From contig NZ_FZMS01000036.1 in assembly GCF_900198365.1 (NCBI RefSeq), positions 1 to 42,951 of the forward strand: DNA of 42,951 nt, in the 5' to 3' direction. Made by a program: the position numbers and the translations under genes. Below are positions 7,265 through 16,040 of this stretch, one piece after another (position 1 is the stretch's first letter; each line of letters starts with the position of its first letter). The notes under the pieces are model-generated. The model worked only from the letters and a program-made list of their open reading frames with translations. It was not told the DNA's origin and made no database searches. The DNA comes from Helicobacter bilis (GTDB lineage Bacteria > Campylobacterota > Campylobacteria > Campylobacterales > Helicobacteraceae).

Positions 7265-8320
7265 ATGAATTTCTCACTAGATACTTTGCTTCCTTTGTTG
7301 CAACGAGATTTTTTTATGCGAGTTGTGCTTGCAAGTGTGGAGGTTGTACGCCTTTTACATACGCAAGATTCAATATTGCATGAGAGTTTTGGTGTTGGTG
7401 CAGGTGGCGATCGTAGTAGTGGGGCAGATTTACTTGCGGAATCTATATTTTCTAAATTTTTATTGCCACATTATCATATTGATTCTGAAGAAAGTGGATT
7501 ATTAAAAGGCGACAATAATGCGAGAGGCACGATTGTGCTAGACCCACTTGATGGCAGTAGTAACTTTAAGTCAAACATTCCATATTTTGGTGCGAGTGTA
7601 GCCTTGTGTGATGAGAATGGTAGAGTGTGTGAGGCTTGTGTGGTGAATTATATCTCATGTGAGATAGCCTATCTTAATGATGATTTATTAGCTATTACAA
7701 AAATGCCTTGTATATTTAGTTTGCAAACTTTTATTGCAGATTTACAACCAGAATATATTATATATGCAAGCACTGCAAAAAAGCCAACTTCTATGCACTC
7801 ATGCTATATACCATGTAATTTTACAAGGCTTTTGCAAAATAGCAATACCGCAAAAAAAGATGTCTTTATAGCAAATGCGTGTGATGCGATTAGAGGGTCT
7901 GCACAATATCTTCCAGCATTTGATACAAACTTTTTACATGCAATGTTTGCTAGTCAAATACTCATTTTTAGACCGCAAAAAGTTATCACAGAAAAGCTTG
8001 AATGTGGTATATTTGAAAAGGCTATGCAGCATGCTAAATGGGCGTCTTTTTTAGCAGAAAGCGGTTTGAAATTCCGCAGTCTTGGGGCTATTGCCCTAAG
8101 CCTTGCATTTAGTTTTCGCTATCTATTTGTGCTTTTGCCAACGCAGGTTAGAAAATATGATGGTATGGCAGGATTCTATCTAGCTCAAAATCAAATCATC
8201 TATGGCAATTTAGAATCTTATCATAAGGCTGTACCGGCACTAAAGGAATGCAAGGAAGTGATTTCTCATATTTTAATTACAACAGATTCAGATATTGTTG
8301 ATAAATTTAAAGGAAGGTAA
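7265..8320 (+). CDS. Inositol-monophosphatase family phosphatase (CysQ-like)
   Basis: A 351-residue protein of the FIG superfamily of Mg2+/Li+-sensitive phosphatases. Metal-binding motifs are EE at 75–76 and DPLDGSSNF at 93–101. The third metal site is normally WDxAAG; here it reads KYDGMAGFYLA near the C-terminus, so the aspartate is kept and the tryptophan is not. Members dephosphorylate 3'-phosphoadenosine 5'-phosphate, inositol phosphates or fructose-1,6-bisphosphate; the substrate cannot be told from sequence. It is about 80–100 residues longer than typical CysQ, with the extra length in the middle (about 150–280). It sits between efp and accD in one transcription unit. Confidence 0.75.
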   Translation: MNFSLDTLLPLLQRDFFMRVVLASVEVVRLLHTQDSILHESFGVGAGGDRSSGADLLAESIFSKFLLPHYHIDSEESGLLKGDNNARGTIVLDPLDGSSNFKSNIPYFGASVALCDENGRVCEACVVNYISCEIAYLNDDLLAITKMPCIFSLQTFIADLQPEYIIYASTAKKPTSMHSCYIPCNFTRLLQNSNTAKKDVFIANACDAIRGSAQYLPAFDTNFLHAMFASQILIFRPQKVITEKLECGIFEKAMQHAKWASFLAESGLKFRSLGAIALSLAFSFRYLFVLLPTQVRKYDGMAGFYLAQNQIIYGNLESYHKAVPALKECKEVISHILITTDSDIVDKFKGR

Positions 8321-8321
8321 A

Positions 8322-9191
8322 ATGGGTTTTTCAGATTTTTTTAAAAACTTTAAACGAGAAGATTCTAGAGATAGAAAAGATGCAGTCCAACATTGGACAA
8401 AATGTCCTAGCTGCGGTGCGGTTATGTATAATAAAGAAGTGATTGAGAGTTCTTATGTGTGTTCGAAATGTTCCCATCATTTTAGAATCAACGCACAAGA
8501 TAGACTGAATCTTATTTGTGATTCTGATACTTTTATTGAATACGACAATGATTTAGCTCCAAACGATCCCCTTGCATTTGTGGATAAAAAAAGCTATACA
8601 AAAAGAATTGAAGAGGGCTTTGCAAAGACAAAGAGAAAAAGTGCGGTTATCTCGGGGGAAGCCCTTATACATGGCAAAGAAGCACAGATTGTAATCTTTG
8701 ATTTTTCATTCATGGGCGGTAGCTTAGGAAGCGTTGAGGGTGAAAAGATTGTAAGAGCAATCAATCGTGCTATTAGCAAAAAGCAAGGCTTAATCATTGT
8801 ATCTACAAGTGGTGGTGCTAGAATGCAAGAATCTACCTATTCACTCATGCAAATGGCAAAGACTTCAGCGGCATTAGGCAAACTTGCTGAAGCAAAACTA
8901 CCTTATATCTCTGTGCTAACTGACCCTACTTTCGGGGGTGTTTCAGCATCATTTGCATTTTTAGGGGATATAATCATTGCAGAACCGGGTGCTATGATAG
9001 GCTTTGCAGGGGCAAGGGTTATCAAGCAAACAATTGGCACAGATTTACCAGAGGGCTTTCAAACTGCAGAGTTTTTGCTTGAACATGGATTAATAGATAT
9101 GATTGTATCGCGTAAAGATTTGAAGCATACCTTAAGCGATCTTATTAAAATGCTTGTGCCTTATGAAAATACATATATATACAATTCATAA
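8322..9191 (+). CDS. accD: Acetyl-CoA carboxylase carboxyltransferase subunit beta
   Basis: A 289-residue protein. An N-terminal zinc ribbon, CPSCG with a second CSKC about 20 residues later, is followed by the crotonase-fold carboxyltransferase domain with VSTSGGARMQES and DPTFGGVSASFA. Together with AccA it transfers carboxyl from biotin carrier protein to acetyl-CoA, the first committed step of fatty-acid synthesis. I chose the ATG at 8322 because AAGGAAGG lies 5–12 bp upstream; an in-frame ATG at 8295 would overlap the phosphatase gene and add nine unlikely residues. It is cotranscribed with efp upstream and rlmH downstream. Confidence 0.96.
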   Translation: MGFSDFFKNFKREDSRDRKDAVQHWTKCPSCGAVMYNKEVIESSYVCSKCSHHFRINAQDRLNLICDSDTFIEYDNDLAPNDPLAFVDKKSYTKRIEEGFAKTKRKSAVISGEALIHGKEAQIVIFDFSFMGGSLGSVEGEKIVRAINRAISKKQGLIIVSTSGGARMQESTYSLMQMAKTSAALGKLAEAKLPYISVLTDPTFGGVSASFAFLGDIIIAEPGAMIGFAGARVIKQTIGTDLPEGFQTAEFLLEHGLIDMIVSRKDLKHTLSDLIKMLVPYENTYIYNS

Positions 9192-9213
9192 AAATGAAAT
9201 GTTAGGGGATATA

Positions 9214-9627
9214 ATGCAGTATTATAGCAAGGCTTGCAAGGGATTTGGTGCGACACTAAGCTTTTTTAATCTCTTTAATAAAAAGATACAAGAAGCACAA
9301 AAGCAAGATTCTAATATCGCAAAGCAAAGCTATACAATGGCATTTTCTAAACATTTTGATAGGCAGAGTATTTTGCTAGATTCTGGTGGAGAAAGGCAAG
9401 ATTCAATAGAATTTAGCAACATGATAGAATCTTATAGCACACAAAGTGGCATTGTAAAATTTTTTATTGCAGGGGCATTTGGCTTTGAAAAAGAAGTATT
9501 AAAACAGCATAAAACAATCAGTCTAAGCACATTAACTTTTAGCCATGAAATCGCAAAAATTGTGCTTTTAGAACAGATTTATCGCTCACTGAGTATTATT
9601 AATAAACACCCATATCATAAGCTTTAG
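9214..9627 (+). CDS. rlmH: 23S rRNA (pseudouridine1915-N3)-methyltransferase RlmH
   Basis: A 137-residue SPOUT methyltransferase. The C-terminal half shows the trefoil-knot SAM-binding elements: FFIAGAFGF (usually FxIGGxxGx), ISLSTLTFSHEIAKIVLLEQIYR, and the terminal HPYHK. It methylates pseudouridine 1915 in helix 69 of 23S rRNA of the assembled ribosome. The N-terminal half is divergent and lysine-rich. I prefer the ATG at 9214, preceded by TTAGGGGATATA, over upstream ATGs that overlap accD. The accD–rlmH–dksA-like order is, as I recall, conserved in H. pylori. Confidence 0.85.
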   Translation: MQYYSKACKGFGATLSFFNLFNKKIQEAQKQDSNIAKQSYTMAFSKHFDRQSILLDSGGERQDSIEFSNMIESYSTQSGIVKFFIAGAFGFEKEVLKQHKTISLSTLTFSHEIAKIVLLEQIYRSLSIINKHPYHKL

Positions 9628-9639
9628 TAAGGAAAAAGA

Positions 9640-10008
9640 ATGCGTGATGAAGATTTGTTGTCACTAAGGCAAACATTAGAAAAACGATTAGAATATTTAG
9701 ATGGATTAAGCTTAAACCTACATAAGAGCTTACAAGAAATGAGTGCGTTAAAACTCAATGAAAATGCAGATATCATCTCCACACAATCACAACTGCGATT
9801 TGATGATTCCATGTTAGAACGCAATCAAAAAGAGATGAAAGAAATCAGTGCGTCTCTTGCAAAGTTTGATGATGGAATCTATGGCATTTGTGAAATGTGT
9901 GAAGATGAAATTGGCATTGAGAGATTGCAGGCAAAACCGCATGCAAGATTCTGTATCAATTGTCGCGAGATTTATGAAAAAAGCGAAAAGCAAAAGGAGA
10001 GAACATGA
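9640..10008 (+). CDS. DksA/TraR C4-type zinc-finger protein
   Basis: A 122-residue protein. Residues 5–75 are predicted helical and acidic, the coiled-coil part of the DksA fold. The zinc finger has C84/C87 and C105/C108 in GICEMCEDEIGIERLQAKP and FCINC. DksA-type proteins enter the RNA polymerase secondary channel and, with ppGpp, adjust rRNA and amino-acid promoters. The coiled-coil tip is where the catalytic aspartates of DksA lie, but I cannot assign them confidently. AAGGAAAAAGA precedes the ATG. The next gene overlaps by 4 bp (ATGA). Confidence 0.88.
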   Translation: MRDEDLLSLRQTLEKRLEYLDGLSLNLHKSLQEMSALKLNENADIISTQSQLRFDDSMLERNQKEMKEISASLAKFDDGIYGICEMCEDEIGIERLQAKPHARFCINCREIYEKSEKQKERT

Positions 10009-11141
10009 AGATTCGGTATTTTTTTAGTTTTGCGTTATTGTTTTTGGTGCTTGTTGGTGCTTATGCATTCTATATTAGCACGGATTATTATACGCTTCAA
10101 AATACGCTTTTAGTGGAGTTTAGCATAACTTTACCTGTTGCATTATGGATATGTTTGCCTGCAGTATGTTTATTTGTGCTTGCCTTGCTTTTTATGAGTT
10201 TTGCATCACTTGTGCAAAAGTTTAAAAGCATGACTTTACATAGAGATATTGAGAAGATTTTCACACAGATTCAAGAACAAATGTTAGGGAATCCTGTAAG
10301 AGAGAGAGTATTTTCAAACACAGAGTTAAAGACACTTTCAAAGACTTTGCAGAGATTTATTTTATTGCCCGATACAAAATCACATAGCACAAATTATGAA
10401 AAAATAGATTCCATATTTAATAGCCTTAAAGAAATAGAAGATGGTAAAAATGATCCTAAAATACGATTAAATCCACTACACCCACTCTATAATCTCAATG
10501 CAAAAAATGCTATCAAAGATGATTCTCAAAAAGCATTTGATACACTGAAACAAGACTTTAATAAAGATTCCATAGGACAGAATCTGTATATGCAAAATGA
10601 AGCACAAGCAATTTATGATAAAGCATGGGAAGTTTTACTGAATGGGCAACAAAAGGTCTTGCAGAAAGCATTGAATCTAGATAAAAATCATCTCACATAC
10701 ACTACACTTCTAGGGCTTGTGAAAACATGTGCTAAAGGCAACATCAACATACAAAAAGATATGATAATACAAACATGCAAAAAAGTAAGCATGAATGAGA
10801 GAAAATATCTAGGATTAGCCATTGCTATATGCGAATTATTACGACAAGATAATATTAATTTCTGGCTTAGTGTTTTTGAATCTTTAAGCAAAGAAGTAGA
10901 ACAAAGCGTATTAGCCTACTTTTATATATTGCTTGAAGTCGGCAAAACAAGCGAGGCAATGGATTTAAAACAGCAATATCCAAAAGATGACTTCCTGCCT
11001 GTAAGTGCATTTAGCACATTGAAAGAAAAAGGCTATCCATTACTTGTATTCTTTGACCCGCTTTTATATCGAGCAAGAAAGCAAGAAAAAGTGCCAACAG
11101 AAAATGTAACTATGAAGCAAATAGATTATGTGAATCATTAG
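10005..11141 (+). CDS. Inner-membrane protein of unknown function
   Basis: A 378-residue protein with two hydrophobic segments near the N-terminus (about 5–24 and 43–68), separated by a short loop, and then a long mostly helical soluble domain of about 310 residues. I do not recognise a named domain; the soluble part has weak TPR-like helix spacing (AIYDKAWEVLLNGQQKVLQKAL). The start codon overlaps the dksA-like stop, so translation is coupled. Its position after accD–rlmH–dksA-like suggests a conserved Helicobacter gene of the same operon. It is probably anchored with the bulk in the cytoplasm, which is inference from the basic residues after the second segment. Confidence 0.7.
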   Translation: MKIRYFFSFALLFLVLVGAYAFYISTDYYTLQNTLLVEFSITLPVALWICLPAVCLFVLALLFMSFASLVQKFKSMTLHRDIEKIFTQIQEQMLGNPVRERVFSNTELKTLSKTLQRFILLPDTKSHSTNYEKIDSIFNSLKEIEDGKNDPKIRLNPLHPLYNLNAKNAIKDDSQKAFDTLKQDFNKDSIGQNLYMQNEAQAIYDKAWEVLLNGQQKVLQKALNLDKNHLTYTTLLGLVKTCAKGNINIQKDMIIQTCKKVSMNERKYLGLAIAICELLRQDNINFWLSVFESLSKEVEQSVLAYFYILLEVGKTSEAMDLKQQYPKDDFLPVSAFSTLKEKGYPLLVFFDPLLYRARKQEKVPTENVTMKQIDYVNH

Positions 11142-11198
11142 AATCTAGTCGCATGCTTTTTGTAGAGTTCAAGTGCATTTTTATTAAACAAAATTTGC

Positions 11199-11204
11199 TA
11201 GAAT
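11199..11204 (+). promoter_or_regulatory. -10 box of ahpC
   Basis: TTTGCTAGAAT gives an extended -10 (TGC + TAGAAT). The transcription start should fall about 7 bp later, within the palindrome at 11210–11231. Confidence 0.6.
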
Positions 11205-11209
11205 ACAAG

Positions 11210-11231
11210 CGATAATAATTATTTATTATCG
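11210..11231 (+). promoter_or_regulatory. Operator-like palindrome upstream of ahpC (Fur/PerR-type candidate)
   Basis: CGATAATAA (11210–11218) and TTATTATCG (11223–11231) are perfect inverted arms with a 4-base spacer. The AT-rich TAATAAT pattern resembles the Fur-family boxes of Helicobacter. It lies just downstream of the -10 box, a position suited to repression. It could also simply be a leader hairpin. Confidence 0.5.
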
Positions 11232-11256
11232 TTTAATATTTTTTTAAGGAGACATT

Positions 11257-11853
11257 ATGTTAGTAACAAGAAAAGCCCCAGATTTTACTGCTCCAGCTGT
11301 ATTAGCAAATGGTAGTATTGTAAATGATTTTGAATTAAGTAAAAATTTAGGCAAAAATGGTGCAGTCCTATTTTTCTGGCCCAAAGACTTTACTTTTGTA
11401 TGCCCTAGTGAAATCATCGCTATGGATAAGAGAGTGAAGGCTTTTAATGAACGCGGTGTGAATGTAATCGGTGTATCTATTGACTCTGATGTTGTGCATT
11501 TTGCATGGAGAAACACACCGGTAAATGAGGGTGGTATAGGACAAGTTAGCTTCCCTATGGTATCTGATATTACAAAGCAGATTTCAAGAGATTATGATGT
11601 GCTATTTGGTGGTGCGGTTGCATTACGCGGTAGCTTTATCATTGATGAGAATCAAATCGTGCGACATGCAACAATCAATGACTTGCCACTTGGTAGAAAT
11701 ATGGACGAATATTTGCGTTTAGTTGATGCGATTTTATTCCATAAAGAACACGGCGAAGTATGTCCTGCTGGCTGGCAAAAAGGCGATAAAGGTATGAAAG
11801 CTACTGCTGAAGGTGTTAAAGAATATCTTTTGCAAAATAGTGCTAAACTTTAA
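11257..11853 (+). CDS. ahpC: Typical 2-Cys peroxiredoxin AhpC (TsaA)
   Basis: A 198-residue protein, the same length as H. pylori AhpC and very similar to it as I remember that sequence. The peroxidatic cysteine is C49 in DFTFVCPSE and the resolving cysteine is C169 in GEVCPAGW. It reduces H2O2, organic hydroperoxides and peroxynitrite using thioredoxin, and is a major antioxidant in microaerophiles. The GGxGQVSFP segment and the extended C-terminus match peroxidation-sensitive 2-Cys enzymes. AAGGAGACATT precedes the ATG. It is monocistronic: its own promoter with a palindrome upstream and a good terminator after the stop. Confidence 0.96.
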   Translation: MLVTRKAPDFTAPAVLANGSIVNDFELSKNLGKNGAVLFFWPKDFTFVCPSEIIAMDKRVKAFNERGVNVIGVSIDSDVVHFAWRNTPVNEGGIGQVSFPMVSDITKQISRDYDVLFGGAVALRGSFIIDENQIVRHATINDLPLGRNMDEYLRLVDAILFHKEHGEVCPAGWQKGDKGMKATAEGVKEYLLQNSAKL

Positions 11854-11888
11854 TCTAAGCATTTTTCAAACCATTCCCATCTAAGCAG

Positions 11889-11935
11889 AATGGCTCAAGT
11901 CTATCACAAGATTTGAGCCATTTATCTTTCTCTCT
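11889..11935 (+). terminator. Intrinsic terminator after ahpC
   Basis: AATGGCTCAA (11889–11898) pairs perfectly with TTGAGCCATT (11913–11922), followed by TATCTTTCTCTCTT. This is the most convincing intrinsic terminator in the window. Confidence 0.75.
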
Positions 11936-11981
11936 TGCAATATCTTCATCTCCATCACAAGTTTTTCTCACTTGTTTTTGA

Positions 11982-11987
11982 TATAAT
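11982..11987 (+). promoter_or_regulatory. -10 box of the nucleotidyltransferase gene
   Basis: TTTTTGATATAAT is an extended -10 (TGA + TATAAT), 60 bp before the ATG and just after the ahpC terminator. Confidence 0.6.
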
Positions 11988-12047
11988 TTCTACTTAGAAT
12001 CTTATATGAGATTGGTCTATATCTAAATTATCTTAAGGAAGTTATAA

Positions 12048-12782
12048 ATGAATATTGTTATCCCAATGGCTGGGCTTGGTTCTCGCTTTGCAAAGGCTGG
12101 ATTTATAAATCCAAAACCACTCATTGATGTAATGGGTAAGCCAATGATTGTGCGTGTTTTAGAGAATCTTTATTATTCAAATGCAAACTATATTCTCATC
12201 GCACGAAATGAATATCTAGCAAAGACACAACAGGTTATACAAGAGTTACTGCCTAATATGAATGTAAAACTTATTGGTATAGATAAGCTTACAGAAGGCA
12301 GTGTTTGCACGATTTTATACGCACATAGATATGTGAATAATGACACACCACTACTCATTGCAAATACCGATCAAATCATAGAACACAATATTGCTGATTT
12401 CATTAATGATTGTAAGCAAAGAAGACTTTGTGGCTCTATACTCACTTTTGAGGACAAAGAGAAAAATCCAAAATGGTCGTTTGCAAAAATACAAGATAAT
12501 TTAGTTGTAGAAGTGAAAGAAAAAGTAGCTATCTCCACACATGCTACCGTTGGGATTTATCTTTTTATGCGCGGAAAGTTGTTTGTTGATAGTGCGATTG
12601 ATATGATTATAGCAAATGAACGCGTTAATAATGAATTTTATACTTGTCCTGTTTATAATTACGCAATAAAATCTGGTGCAAAAATCGGAATCTATAATAT
12701 AGAATCTAACGCCATGCATGGTATTGGCACACCCGAAGATCTAGCCTTGTATGAAGAGTATTGTAAAAATAAGAGGCTTTAA
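12048..12782 (+). CDS. Sugar-phosphate nucleotidyltransferase family protein
   Basis: A 244-residue GT-A-fold nucleotidyltransferase. The N-terminus NIVIPMAGLGSRFAKAG is the NTP-binding loop, and NPKPLIDVMGKPMI the second conserved element (PKPLxxVxGKPMI). NTDQII near residue 105 supplies the metal-binding aspartate. Such enzymes activate sugar- or alditol-phosphates to NDP-sugars; the closest type I recall is the short capsule-locus cytidylyltransferase-like group of Campylobacter. The substrate is not predictable. AAGGAAGTTATAA precedes the ATG. It has its own promoter, and no partner gene lies beside it, which is unusual for this family. Confidence 0.82.
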   Translation: MNIVIPMAGLGSRFAKAGFINPKPLIDVMGKPMIVRVLENLYYSNANYILIARNEYLAKTQQVIQELLPNMNVKLIGIDKLTEGSVCTILYAHRYVNNDTPLLIANTDQIIEHNIADFINDCKQRRLCGSILTFEDKEKNPKWSFAKIQDNLVVEVKEKVAISTHATVGIYLFMRGKLFVDSAIDMIIANERVNNEFYTCPVYNYAIKSGAKIGIYNIESNAMHGIGTPEDLALYEEYCKNKRL

Positions 12783-13388
12783 AATCATTAAATATAACGA
12801 TTTCGCGTATTCAAAATTGGAATGCAAGAATGCTTGTTAATATTGCTCTTTGGCAGAAAGTACGGGTAAAAATGTTACGCAATAAAATACATTTGTTTTT
12901 TATGTTTATTTTTATCTCACTTAATAAAGCCAACCTTCCGCTATATAGATATTAATGAAATAAGCAGCCCGAAAAAAATATTTACTTTTATACTACAAAT
13001 AGCTTTATCTTACCCAAACAGCATCGCAAATTAATGGGTTAGATTAAAAGTTTTGCAAATTTCATGAAAGACTTATAGAATTAAAAATAATGCTAAGTTA
13101 TTTAAGTTTATGAGTTTAAAGCTTTTTAGCTAGACAATGGCTTTTTAAAACCCTTGTTAGATACACATTTGTGTTTATAGCGATTAAAGCTATATTCTAA
13201 GTTTTACTATAAAACAAAGCTATGTTATTGGATTTAGGTAAAAACAGATAAATCTATTATGTAATATTTATCTTTGAAAGCAAATACAGCTGATAGTAGC
13301 ACAGCGATAACTATAAAGCAGCGGTTCTTAACCATACATTCACCTTCAAACTTATCTAAAATCATAAACAAATAACACGCAAAAGATT
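12783..13388. other. Long AT-rich intergenic region
   Basis: About 600 bp between the nucleotidyltransferase and the end of purD. The only protein-like feature is the small minus-strand ORF at 13234–13335. I see no strong hairpin, repeat or RNA gene. Confidence 0.6.
13234..13335 (-). CDS. Small ORF with signal-peptide-like N-terminus (33 aa)
   Basis: ATG at 13335, preceded by GAAGGTGAATGT, encodes MVKNRCFIVIAVLLSAVFA and then FKDKYY before stopping at 13234. The layout (basic start, about 14 hydrophobic residues, AFA-type end) is that of a signal peptide or a single membrane anchor. It may be the surviving 5' end of a decayed exported-protein gene, or a small membrane protein. It starts 54 bp past the purD stop on the same strand, so it could also be cotranscribed with purD. 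No family is recognised. Confidence 0.35.
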   Translation of the reverse strand: MVKNRCFIVIAVLLSAVFAFKDKYYIIDLSVFT

Positions 13389-14714
13389 CTACCGCAAGGC
13401 TTGATACGCAATGTCTTTTCTGTAATGTTTGCCTTTAAAATCTATCTTTTCTACAAGTTTATAAGCATTATCTCTAGCTTCTTGTAAGCTTTTGCCTTTA
13501 CCAATGGCAACTATGCTTCTTCCGCTATTTGCATACAAAATAGAATCTTTTAAGCTTGTATTTGCAAATACGAGATGTCCATATTCTGTATTTATATCTT
13601 TTGGATTTATATCATTAAAAGTTATTTTTGCTGGATAATCGCTTGATTTAAAATCTTGTGCGTAATCGCTACTAGTCATTACCACACATACAACACAAAT
13701 ATCATTAAAGAGAATCGACTCTAAACTCTCGCCCTTAGCATAGCTATACATAAGCTCTAGGGCTGAAGTCTTTAAAAGTGGCATTAAGACTTCGCATTCT
13801 GGATCACCAAAACGCACATTATATTCAAGTAAGTATGGCTCACCTTTTACCACCATAATCCCTGCAAATATTACGCCTTTATAGGGTGTGCCATTCTCTT
13901 TTAGTGCGTTAAAGGTTGGAGTTAGAATCTTATCTTTAATCTTTTCTTCTAAGTCCTTATTATAGAGTTTTTGAGGCAGGTTTGTATAAGCACCCATACC
14001 GCCTGTATTTGGTCCTTTATCATTATCAAATAATCTTTTATGGTCTTGACATGCTGGTAATACTACATAATCATTTCCATTACTTAAAGCAAATACAGAT
14101 AACTCATAACCATCTAAAAACTCTTCAATAACGACTTCTTTCCCTGCATCACCAAAGAGTTTGCCTTGAAGCATAAGTAATAACTGCTTCTTTGCCTCTT
14201 CTTTAGAATCTAGTATAAGCACACCTTTGCCACCACAAAGCCCGCTTGCTTTAAGCACGATAGGTAAGGGCAGGGCGTCTATAAAGCTATATCCTGTCTC
14301 TATATTGTTTAGTGTGATTTCCTTATATCTTGCGGTAGGAATGTTTAGCTTATGAATAAAGCTTTTCATATAGGCTTTTGAGCCTTCAAGCCTTGCGTTT
14401 GCATAACTTGGACCAAAGACTAGAATATTATTAGATTCTAAAAAATCACTCACACCTTGCATGAGTGGGGCTTCTGGTCCTATGATAACAAAGTCTATAT
14501 TATGTGTTTTTATATGTGTTAATAATTCATCATGGTTTTTATAGCTAAAATGTCCTGCATTGAAAAATAGCGTTGCGGCTGGATTCTCTGGAGTGAAAAA
14601 GATTTTATTTACTTTTTTATCTTGCTGCAAGGTTAGGGCTATGCTGTATTCTCTCCCGCCATTGCCGATAATTAAAACATTGATTGATTGTAGTGTATTA
14701 TATGAGTTTTGCAA
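13389..14714 (-). CDS. purD: Phosphoribosylamine–glycine ligase
   Basis: A 441-residue ATP-grasp enzyme of normal length. The N-terminal INVLIIGNGGREYSIAL is the GARS N domain. IGPEAPLMQGVSDFL, GLCGGKGVLIL, the EEFLDGYELSVFAL strand, NTGGMGAYTN, and YNVRFGDPECEVLMP make up the ATP-grasp and metal-binding elements. It joins glycine to phosphoribosylamine in de novo purine synthesis. The start codon appears to be TTG (14714–14712), with AAGG 8 bp upstream; no ATG precedes the conserved GNGGRE in frame. It is divergent from the rluD-like gene and not next to other pur genes. Confidence 0.94.
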   Translation of the reverse strand: MQNSYNTLQSINVLIIGNGGREYSIALTLQQDKKVNKIFFTPENPAATLFFNAGHFSYKNHDELLTHIKTHNIDFVIIGPEAPLMQGVSDFLESNNILVFGPSYANARLEGSKAYMKSFIHKLNIPTARYKEITLNNIETGYSFIDALPLPIVLKASGLCGGKGVLILDSKEEAKKQLLLMLQGKLFGDAGKEVVIEEFLDGYELSVFALSNGNDYVVLPACQDHKRLFDNDKGPNTGGMGAYTNLPQKLYNKDLEEKIKDKILTPTFNALKENGTPYKGVIFAGIMVVKGEPYLLEYNVRFGDPECEVLMPLLKTSALELMYSYAKGESLESILFNDICVVCVVMTSSDYAQDFKSSDYPAKITFNDINPKDINTEYGHLVFANTSLKDSILYANSGRSIVAIGKGKSLQEARDNAYKLVEKIDFKGKHYRKDIAYQALR

Positions 14715-15018
14715 AATATGCCTTTGTGTTAGAATCTTATACCCAAAGATCCGCTACTCTCGTGTATTGTGTAAGCCCAACTAAAGCTACAACAAATAGG
14801 GTCTTGCGAGTTAATTAGGCGGCAGATCTTAAGGCTTATAAAGCCCTTCACTATAAAAATAGAACAGAAATACCGACACACATAGCTCTAAAGCGTAACC
14901 CAAAAATATATTTTAAATAGACTACCAATTATAAAAAAGAAACACGAAACCTCTAGGCAGCAAAATTATAGCAAGTTTTCGCTAAAATTCATTTATTAAT
15001 TTTGTGTTAAGGAAACAA
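14715..15018. other. Divergent intergenic region purD / rluD-like
   Basis: 304 bp holding the promoters of both genes. A short GGCTT/AAGCC hairpin lies near 14833–14845. No tRNA or other RNA is recognised. Confidence 0.5.
14983..14988 (+). promoter_or_regulatory. -10 box of the rluD-like operon
   Basis: TAAAAT preceded by TTTTCGC, 31 bp before the ATG at 15019. It is the likely promoter for the rluD-like–FN3–trmB–ftsEX–envC string. Confidence 0.5.
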
Positions 15019-16005
15019 ATGGAGTTGCTTTATCATTTTTGTATTTTACATGATTATATGCGGCTTGATAACGCATTGCAGGAGATTCTAAAGATTTCAC
15101 GCTCACAAGCTAGTCAATGGATAGAATCTAATCTTGTAAAAATGAATGAAAAAGATACAAAAAAATCACAGATTCTAAAAAAAGGCGCTTGTATTGAAAT
15201 CTATACAATAAAAAATACTTCAAAAGCAATAAACACAGATGAGTTAATACAAGGGCTAGATATAGAAGTGATATATGAAAATAGCGATTATCTTATCCTT
15301 AATAAGCCAAGAAATCTAGTAGTCCATCAAGCCCCAAGTGTGAAAGAAGCTACATTGACTGATTATTTAAGTGCGAAGAATTATGAGCTATCAACGATTA
15401 ATGGAGAAATGAGATTTGGTATCGTGCATAGGCTTGATAAGGATACAAGCGGTGCGATTTTAGTAGCAAAGAATAATGCTAGTCATTTGCGTTTTGCTGA
15501 AATGCTACAAAATCGCACAATGGGTAGAATCTATATTTGTGTGATTAATAAAGCATTGCAACATAACACTTTTGTAGAATGCTATATGGGGAGAAATCCT
15601 AATAATCGCTTGAAAATGGCAAAGCTTGATAAAGAAAAATATCCATTCGCAAGAGATTCTAAAAGTGAGTTTAGAAAGATTATGGAGAGTAAAAATGGGG
15701 TATTTGAGCTTATTGGTGTGCGGCTTTTTAGCGGCAGGACACATCAAATACGGGTGCATTTAAGCACTTTGCAACGCTATATCTATGGTGATATGCTATA
15801 TAGCCCAGAAAATCTAAAAAGCACATATAAGACAAAAATGCTACTACACGCACAGCTACTTTATTTTGATGAAAATGTTTTTAGTGCAAAAATGCCTAAA
15901 GATTTGCTAAAATTTCTAAGTGAAAACTTTATCGACCATGAAAGTAAGCTAGAAGCATTTTTATCTCAATGGCAAGATGAATTAAGAAAAATTGCAAGAA
16001 ACTAG
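15019..16005 (+). CDS. RluA/RluD-family 23S rRNA pseudouridine synthase
   Basis: A 328-residue protein. The N-terminal S4-like RNA-binding domain (MRLDNALQEILKISRSQASQWI) is followed by the catalytic domain with HRLDKDTSGAILVAKN near residues 136–151, whose aspartate forms the covalent intermediate. GRTHQIRVHL follows further on. It converts uridines in large-subunit rRNA to pseudouridine; RluD-like by architecture, exact sites unknown. I chose the ATG at 15019 with AAGGAAACAA upstream rather than a GTG five codons earlier. It is the first gene of the string leading to ftsEX–envC, with the next gene 35 bp downstream. Confidence 0.88.
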   Translation: MELLYHFCILHDYMRLDNALQEILKISRSQASQWIESNLVKMNEKDTKKSQILKKGACIEIYTIKNTSKAINTDELIQGLDIEVIYENSDYLILNKPRNLVVHQAPSVKEATLTDYLSAKNYELSTINGEMRFGIVHRLDKDTSGAILVAKNNASHLRFAEMLQNRTMGRIYICVINKALQHNTFVECYMGRNPNNRLKMAKLDKEKYPFARDSKSEFRKIMESKNGVFELIGVRLFSGRTHQIRVHLSTLQRYIYGDMLYSPENLKSTYKTKMLLHAQLLYFDENVFSAKMPKDLLKFLSENFIDHESKLEAFLSQWQDELRKIARN

Positions 16006-16040
16006 ATTCTAAATACGAAATATTACAAGGAGCATAGTAT

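Noticed and set aside
12091-12118. TGGATTTATAAATCCA palindrome inside the nucleotidyltransferase gene
   Set aside because: It lies in a conserved coding motif (GFINPKPL) and is explained by codon choice.
14560-14784. 74-residue plus-strand ORF over the start of purD
   Set aside because: It lies opposite conserved purD sequence and has no ribosome site.
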